In this document: piece after piece, positions 59,872-64,000 of the stretch
Layout of the letters: the number at the start of each line of letters is the position of its first letter
Numbering within the stretch: the stretch's first letter is position 1
NCBI GenBank assembly: GCA_043585095.1
Contig: CP121321.1
Span: 806,001-870,000, forward strand
Origin: JANQIO01 sp043585095
GTDB taxonomy: Bacteria; Pseudomonadota; Gammaproteobacteria; Pseudomonadales; Halieaceae
Direction: 5' to 3'
Length of the DNA stretch: 64,000 nt
Translations under genes and position numbers: made by a program
The notes under the pieces: generated by a model
What the model saw: only the letters and a program-made list of their open reading frames with translations
Database searches by the model: none
Told to the model about the DNA's origin: nothing

Positions 59872-62283
59872 TTAAGGCGTCTGCGGCTGCGCCGGTTCTG
59901 GTTGGGTTTCTGGCCACGAAGTTGGGAGAAAGCTGACGTCGGCTGGGCGCGTTTCTGGAGGCTCAATCAACAACAGTTCGCCCGCCAGCCAGTGACTGAA
60001 CTGGTCGTCATAGTGCTGGCTTAAAGGATGACCGGACTGGCCACCCGGCATGACCGCGGAAAATACAGGGTCCGCACGCATGACGCCAACGCTTCGCACG
60101 GTAGCGGCCTTGCTGACCTGAAAGGGCTTCCTGTAGCTATAACTTGCGCGACCCACGGTTGCGGGGCTGCCACCCCAGGGTTGCGGCCCTCGCGCTAGCA
60201 ACCACGACAAGGCGGGCACAGCGCGACTTAGTTCATGTTCAAGCCGCACGGATTGGAGTCTGTCCAACCGCCATGAGTTTCTTTGTCCCAATGACTCCTT
60301 GAGACTGCGCGCCGCAGCAGCCAGCGAGTCCGCCAGTACCTGTGGTCGGGGAGCAGGCCACCAGCCGCGATGTCGATCAGTGCGCAATAGCGTGTCCAAT
60401 GCAGCGTTAAGCATGTAGCTGCGGCCTAACAGGCGTTCGTACAAATCAGCGTCCAGGGCGGGTTCGAAAATCGCCTTAGCCAGATGCAGATACCACTGTT
60501 GAAAAAGCAGGGCAGCGGCACTATTCGGCGCCGCAATCGGTGAGTCCAGCCAGACCTCCAGTATTCTGCGCTCGGCGCTTAGCGCGTTGCTTCCCTCTAG
60601 CTCAGCGAGCATATCAGGCAGCAGCAGTGAGGCCTGCGGATCCAGCCAGTCACGTTGTAGCACTTGCATCTGTTCAGCGCCGAGCTTTGTGCTTCCATTC
60701 AGGGCGTCGTGAAGCCTGCGCATGCGATAGGCGGCCGCGTTGTCGGCCGAAACCAGTGGAACGCTGCCGGATGGCGCGATGCGCGCATTTGCGGCGGCAA
60801 TGAAACCCGCGGGTGGGTTGTATAGTCTGGGCATCTGCCCTGGCTCAACAAGACCCCGCCAGCGATTTGCCGCGCTCGCTGGCAAGGGCGTCAGGCCTGT
60901 GCCCTGCGCGCGCTGCGGCAGTCGGCCTACAGTCCGAAAACCAATATTTCCCGCGTTGTCCGCAAACGTCGCATTCAGTACCGGCGCCAGGTGACGGTCC
61001 GCTGATTCATTAAATGCTTGCCAGGACTGAGCGAGGTTGAGCTCGAGTAAGGCGTCCAGACTGGGCTTGCGTTCAGCGTGTACGGTCCACGCCACGGAAA
61101 TGGGCGGCTCCTCATGTATAAGCGGCCCATTGCGCGTGTGTACCACCTCGAAAGTGACCGGGCTATCGCCGCGCACGTTCAGGCGCAGGCTTTCGGTTTG
61201 GGCCGTGTAGGTCTCGCCGTCCTCGATAAAACTGTGCGCCTCCGCGCCCCGGGTTTCGATAAACAGATCCTGACTGTCACCGATGTTGGTGAATCCCCAT
61301 GCGATAGTGTCGTTATAGCCGTTAATCACGCCGGGCAGTCCTGGCACAGACCAGCCGTGAATGCTCCCCGCATCAAATACCAGGTGTACTTCGTAAAATA
61401 GGTTCGGCAGCCCCAGTCGGTCGTGAGAGTCGAAAGCGAACAACGCATGGCCGGTCTGGCTGCGTGCAGCGCCGACCACCCAGCCGTTGCTGCCAAAGGA
61501 CAGCCGTGGCATCAGGGGCTGCCTTGCATGATCCAGCGGGTCTAGCGCTGCTGCCAGTGAATCCGGTGCGGCGTTTGCCTTGCTGTGATGTGGGCCTGGC
61601 AGGGCATTGCTTGCGGCATTTTGAACTTCGTCAGGGAAGATGAAGGGAAAGTCGGGCTGGTCGCTCAGGTCTTCAAAAAAAAGGCCGAGGCGATTCGATG
61701 GCAAGGTGTTGGCCAGCGCGAGACGCAATAGCTCGTTATCTGCATTGTTTGCCGATTCAAAGGCCAGCAACGCGCCGACAGCGAAAACATCTTCAACCGT
61801 CCAGGCGGTGGGCGTGTGCTGTAACAAAAGAAATTCAGGCGGTGGTAGTGAGTAGGCTGTCACGGCGGCATTGACGCCCTGTAGGTAGGCATCAATTGCG
61901 GCAAGAGTTTTGCCGCTGGCGTTATCCTTGAGTCGCTGGGCAAGCTGGGGCACCCCGAATCGCCAAAGCAGTTTGTCCGTTTCGATCAGCTCCTGACCCA
62001 GCAACGCGGCCATGCGGCCGCTGCCGGCACGGCGCAATAACTCCATTTGCCACAGCCTGTGGCTGGCATGTAGCCAACCTTCTGCTCTCAAGGCATTGTG
62101 CAGATTGGTGGCGCTAACGTGGGGTCGCTGCCACTGGTCGTAGTGGATAAAGGTAGGGTCGGTAATCCCGGGCAGGGTTTGATGACCCGTTGCAGGTAGC
62201 GATGCCCGTAGCAGGCCCCACACTGCGATGAGGCCAACGAGTATTAATAACAGTAGCGCGAATAGTGCTCGCTTCAGCGTCAT
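59872..62283 (-). CDS. Penicillin acylase family (Ntn) hydrolase
   Basis: An 803-residue precursor with one N-terminal hydrophobic segment (ALFALLLLILVGLIAVWGLL). The Ntn nucleophile is Ser265 in LSFGSNGWVVGAARS, where autocleavage produces the beta chain; FDSHDRLGLPNLFYEVHL, SVPGLPGVINGYNDTIAWGF and FADNAGNIGFRTVGRLP are family motifs. Members hydrolyse amide bonds in beta-lactams, acyl-homoserine lactones or aculeacin. Here it ends in MPGGQSGHPLSQHYDDQFSH, the typical family C terminus. The TetR gene is only 1 bp upstream, same strand, so they are co-transcribed. Substrate unknown; AHL acylase is one option. Confidence 0.9.
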   Translation of the reverse strand: MTLKRALFALLLLILVGLIAVWGLLRASLPATGHQTLPGITDPTFIHYDQWQRPHVSATNLHNALRAEGWLHASHRLWQMELLRRAGSGRMAALLGQELIETDKLLWRFGVPQLAQRLKDNASGKTLAAIDAYLQGVNAAVTAYSLPPPEFLLLQHTPTAWTVEDVFAVGALLAFESANNADNELLRLALANTLPSNRLGLFFEDLSDQPDFPFIFPDEVQNAASNALPGPHHSKANAAPDSLAAALDPLDHARQPLMPRLSFGSNGWVVGAARSQTGHALFAFDSHDRLGLPNLFYEVHLVFDAGSIHGWSVPGLPGVINGYNDTIAWGFTNIGDSQDLFIETRGAEAHSFIEDGETYTAQTESLRLNVRGDSPVTFEVVHTRNGPLIHEEPPISVAWTVHAERKPSLDALLELNLAQSWQAFNESADRHLAPVLNATFADNAGNIGFRTVGRLPQRAQGTGLTPLPASAANRWRGLVEPGQMPRLYNPPAGFIAAANARIAPSGSVPLVSADNAAAYRMRRLHDALNGSTKLGAEQMQVLQRDWLDPQASLLLPDMLAELEGSNALSAERRILEVWLDSPIAAPNSAAALLFQQWYLHLAKAIFEPALDADLYERLLGRSYMLNAALDTLLRTDRHRGWWPAPRPQVLADSLAAAARSLKESLGQRNSWRLDRLQSVRLEHELSRAVPALSWLLARGPQPWGGSPATVGRASYSYRKPFQVSKAATVRSVGVMRADPVFSAVMPGGQSGHPLSQHYDDQFSHWLAGELLLIEPPETRPADVSFLPTSWPETQPEPAQPQTP

Positions 62284-62284
62284 A

Positions 62285-62962
62285 TCAGGCGCGCTTAAGC
62301 CCTAGCGCCCAGCCAATTTGACGTCGTAGCAAGCGTTCGATGCGATCGCGATCGATGGTTTCCGGCGGCTGCAGTAACGCCTCGTATTCCAGTCGGGTAA
62401 TCGTGTCCAGCAGCAGTGCAGCATCGATTTCCGGATCCTTTTTGTTAAAGCGTTTACACAGATCAATCAGTGGAGATAGCAGGCTTGCCCTGTGGTCTTC
62501 AGCGAGCTCGCGCAGCTCGGGTACCTGCGGCACGCTGCCGAAAAACGCTTGTTCAACCGCCAGCCCTGCCGGTGTCTCGATTACCCCTTGTAGCAATATA
62601 GCGGTGGCACGTCGCGACAGGTTTTCACAAATTTCCTCGCGCACGCTGCGCTTGCGTAGCTCAGCCCAGCTAAAGCCATGCAGATAATCGAAGAGGTCGG
62701 CCCAGATTTGATCGTTGGTTGGTCGGCTGCGATGGCAGAACAGCTCAAAGGCCTGCAGGATCAGGCTGTCGATGTCTTTAAAATAGTACGTCGTTAACGA
62801 GACCTGTACGTCTGCCTCGGCGGCGACAGAGCGGTGGGTAATGCCCCGCAGCCCCTCTCTGGCGATGACGTTCAGTGCGCCTTCCAGGATCAATGCACGA
62901 GTCTGCTCACCCTTGCGGCGGCGCCCGCCCGCTTGACCCTTGTTCGGCTTTAGCTGCGTCAT
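62285..62962 (-). CDS. TetR-family transcriptional regulator
   Basis: A 225-residue regulator. N-terminal helix-turn-helix: ALILEGALNVIAREGLRGIT followed by HRSVAAEADVQVSLTTYYF, the usual TetR pattern. The C-terminal ligand domain is less conserved. It is upstream of the acylase in the same operon and divergent from a PLP enzyme gene. An imperfect palindrome at 63000-63015 is a candidate operator. The regulator may sense the acylase substrate or product. Confidence 0.92.
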   Translation of the reverse strand: MTQLKPNKGQAGGRRRKGEQTRALILEGALNVIAREGLRGITHRSVAAEADVQVSLTTYYFKDIDSLILQAFELFCHRSRPTNDQIWADLFDYLHGFSWAELRKRSVREEICENLSRRATAILLQGVIETPAGLAVEQAFFGSVPQVPELRELAEDHRASLLSPLIDLCKRFNKKDPEIDAALLLDTITRLEYEALLQPPETIDRDRIERLLRRQIGWALGLKRA

Positions 62963-62999
62963 TTGAGTGTCATTCCCGCTTTGCGCTGTGTTGCATTAT

Positions 63000-63016
63000 T
63001 TGCACAAATGTACAAT
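63000..63016. promoter_or_regulatory. Candidate TetR operator / promoter in divergent intergenic region
   Basis: TTGCACAAATGTACAA (63000-63015) is an imperfect palindrome with 6 of 8 bases matching between arms (TTG-ACA...TGT-CAA). The overlapping TACAAT at 63011-63016 could be a -10 for the divergent lyase gene. Distance to the TetR start is 37 bp, to the lyase start 140 bp. Confidence 0.5.
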
Positions 63017-63155
63017 ATTGGGTTGGCAGCATCTACCTCCGTCAACGCCTTGGTTGGCTTCCCACTTCATGAAAATTGAGGTCCCGAGAGAGATAGCTTG
63101 AGCAGCTAGCCTACAACCCGCTGCGCGCAATAGTCGTATAAATTCGGAGAGTTAT

Positions 63156-64000
63156 ATGAAGTTTCCCAGCACAGGCCAAGCCGCCGACGCATTGCTGAAC
63201 CAATTGAACGCGCGTAAGCAAAACGATGTGCCCTGGGAGGAGGGGCGGGTATTTGCTTATGTCTATGACGCTGGGGAAGAGGCAAAGCAGCTTTTAAAGG
63301 ATGCCTTCACGTCCTACCTTACAGAAAACGGCCTGGATCCAACCAGCTTTCCCAGCTGCATGGAACTTGAAAAAGACGTGATCGGCATGGCCGTTGATCT
63401 GCTCAACGGCGGTGATGACGCAACGGGCACATTCACATCGGGCGGCACAGAGAGCATTTTGCTGTCGCTGAAGACCACGCGGGATTACTACCGGGACGTC
63501 AAGCCAGAGATCAAGACGCCAGAGATTCTGATGCCCACTACCGCGCATCCGGCCTTCCATAAGGCCTGTCACTATTTTGATCTGAAGGCCGTGTTAGTCG
63601 ATGTGGACGACGATTTTCGGGCGATTCCTGAGAAAATGGAGGCGGCGATCACGCCAAACACCATACTGATGGTGGGCTCCGCGCCTTCCTACGCGCACGG
63701 TGCGATAGATCCTATCGAAGCGCTGGGGCAAATAGCGTTGCGACACGACTTGCGTTTACATGTGGACGCCTGCGTCGGTGGGATGTATCTACCATTTGCC
63801 CGCGAGCTGGGTTACGACATTCCAGAATTCGACCTGGGTGTGCCCGGCGTGACCCAGTTGTCTATGGACTTCCATAAGTGGGGCTACGCCGCCAAAGGCG
63901 CGAGTTGCATTCTCTACAAAGATCGCGCGATTCGTCGCTACCAGATTTTCTCCTATGCCAACTGGACCGGGTATGCGGTGATTAATCCGGGTATTACATC
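63156..64000 (+). CDS. PLP-dependent lyase, sphingosine-1-phosphate-lyase-like (5' part)
   Basis: The first 281 residues; the gene runs off the window. A group II PLP decarboxylase family fold: FTSGGTESILLSLKTTRDYY (phosphate cup), SYAHGAIDPIEALGQ, HVDACVGGMYLPFARE (Asp for the pyridine N), and Schiff-base Lys241 in SMDFHKWGYAAKGAS. The pattern HVDAC-GG and DFHKWGY is typical of sphingosine-1-phosphate lyase/DPL-like enzymes. The start ATG has CGGAGAG 5 bases upstream. It is divergent from the TetR gene. Bacterial substrates may be amino-alcohol phosphates or amino acids. Confidence 0.9.
   Translation, partial: MKFPSTGQAADALLNQLNARKQNDVPWEEGRVFAYVYDAGEEAKQLLKDAFTSYLTENGLDPTSFPSCMELEKDVIGMAVDLLNGGDDATGTFTSGGTESILLSLKTTRDYYRDVKPEIKTPEILMPTTAHPAFHKACHYFDLKAVLVDVDDDFRAIPEKMEAAITPNTILMVGSAPSYAHGAIDPIEALGQIALRHDLRLHVDACVGGMYLPFARELGYDIPEFDLGVPGVTQLSMDFHKWGYAAKGASCILYKDRAIRRYQIFSYANWTGYAVINPGIT

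Overview
The window looks like a chromosome segment of a marine-type gammaproteobacterium. The placement is inferred from gene content: a recA-recX pair, mnmC, gltX, dusA, hrpA, a CpxAR-like pair, ExeA/GspB, DUF3080 and DUF3429 proteins, two large TonB-dependent receptors, a P450 and several lipid or steroid catabolism enzymes. This mix resembles the OM60/NOR5 (Halieaceae) group or relatives; no 16S gene is present to settle it. Coding density is high, genes lie on both strands, and many neighbours overlap by 4 bases (ATGA or TTGA), which implies translational coupling.

Layout. 1-1.1 kb: recA 3' end, a repeat-filled spacer, recX. 1.1-3.3 kb (minus): CpxAR-like two-component pair, followed by an orphan plus-strand terminator. 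3.6-10.6 kb (minus): M16C protease, then a tightly overlapped run of a coiled-coil protein, mnmC and a glutaminyl cyclase. 10.7-15.5 kb: a conserved hypothetical, a MaoC hydratase and hrpA. 16-18.1 kb (plus): an HvfABC-type RiPP locus (Cys-rich precursor, DUF692/MNIO enzyme, DUF2063 partner) predicted to make a copper-binding modified peptide, then mlaA. 19-24.7 kb: an RsbU-like phosphatase with a STAS partner, TerB-like protein, transaldolase, dusA and gltX. 24.8-31.5 kb: an accessory stretch with a frameshifted SRPBCC gene, tRNA-Ala(GGC), a REP-associated transposase with a family of related inverted-repeat hairpins, an ArsP-like permease, a DmeF-like metal exporter, a secreted SurE-like protein, a P450 and a 41-residue membrane protein.

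31.5-41 kb: siderophore-type TonB receptor with a Fur-like box, a cupin gene relic, a type I secretion adaptor/ABC pair without substrate or outer-membrane channel, an AsmA-like protein, and ExeA-GspB. 41-47.4 kb: second TonB receptor, SDR, small membrane and NTF2-like proteins, PCD, DUF2007, pyrophosphatase. 47.7-54 kb: acyl-CoA carboxyltransferase, zinc alcohol dehydrogenase, DHDPR-like oxidoreductase, DUF3080 lipoprotein and an HsaA-like flavin monooxygenase; together with the P450, MaoC and SDR these suggest catabolism of steroid or other hydrophobic substrates. 54-64 kb: glycosyltransferase, metallopeptidase, a large lipoprotein of unknown role, a penicillin-acylase-family hydrolase with an adjacent TetR regulator, and a divergent PLP-dependent lyase cut by the window end.

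The most interesting items are the HvfABC metallophore locus with its 5' hairpin, the transposase/hairpin family spread over 6 kb, the single-base frameshift in a G run, the orphan terminator pointing to an unannotated transcript near 3.4-3.6 kb, and tandem repeats of 12, 15 and 18 bp that touch gene ends or spacers.
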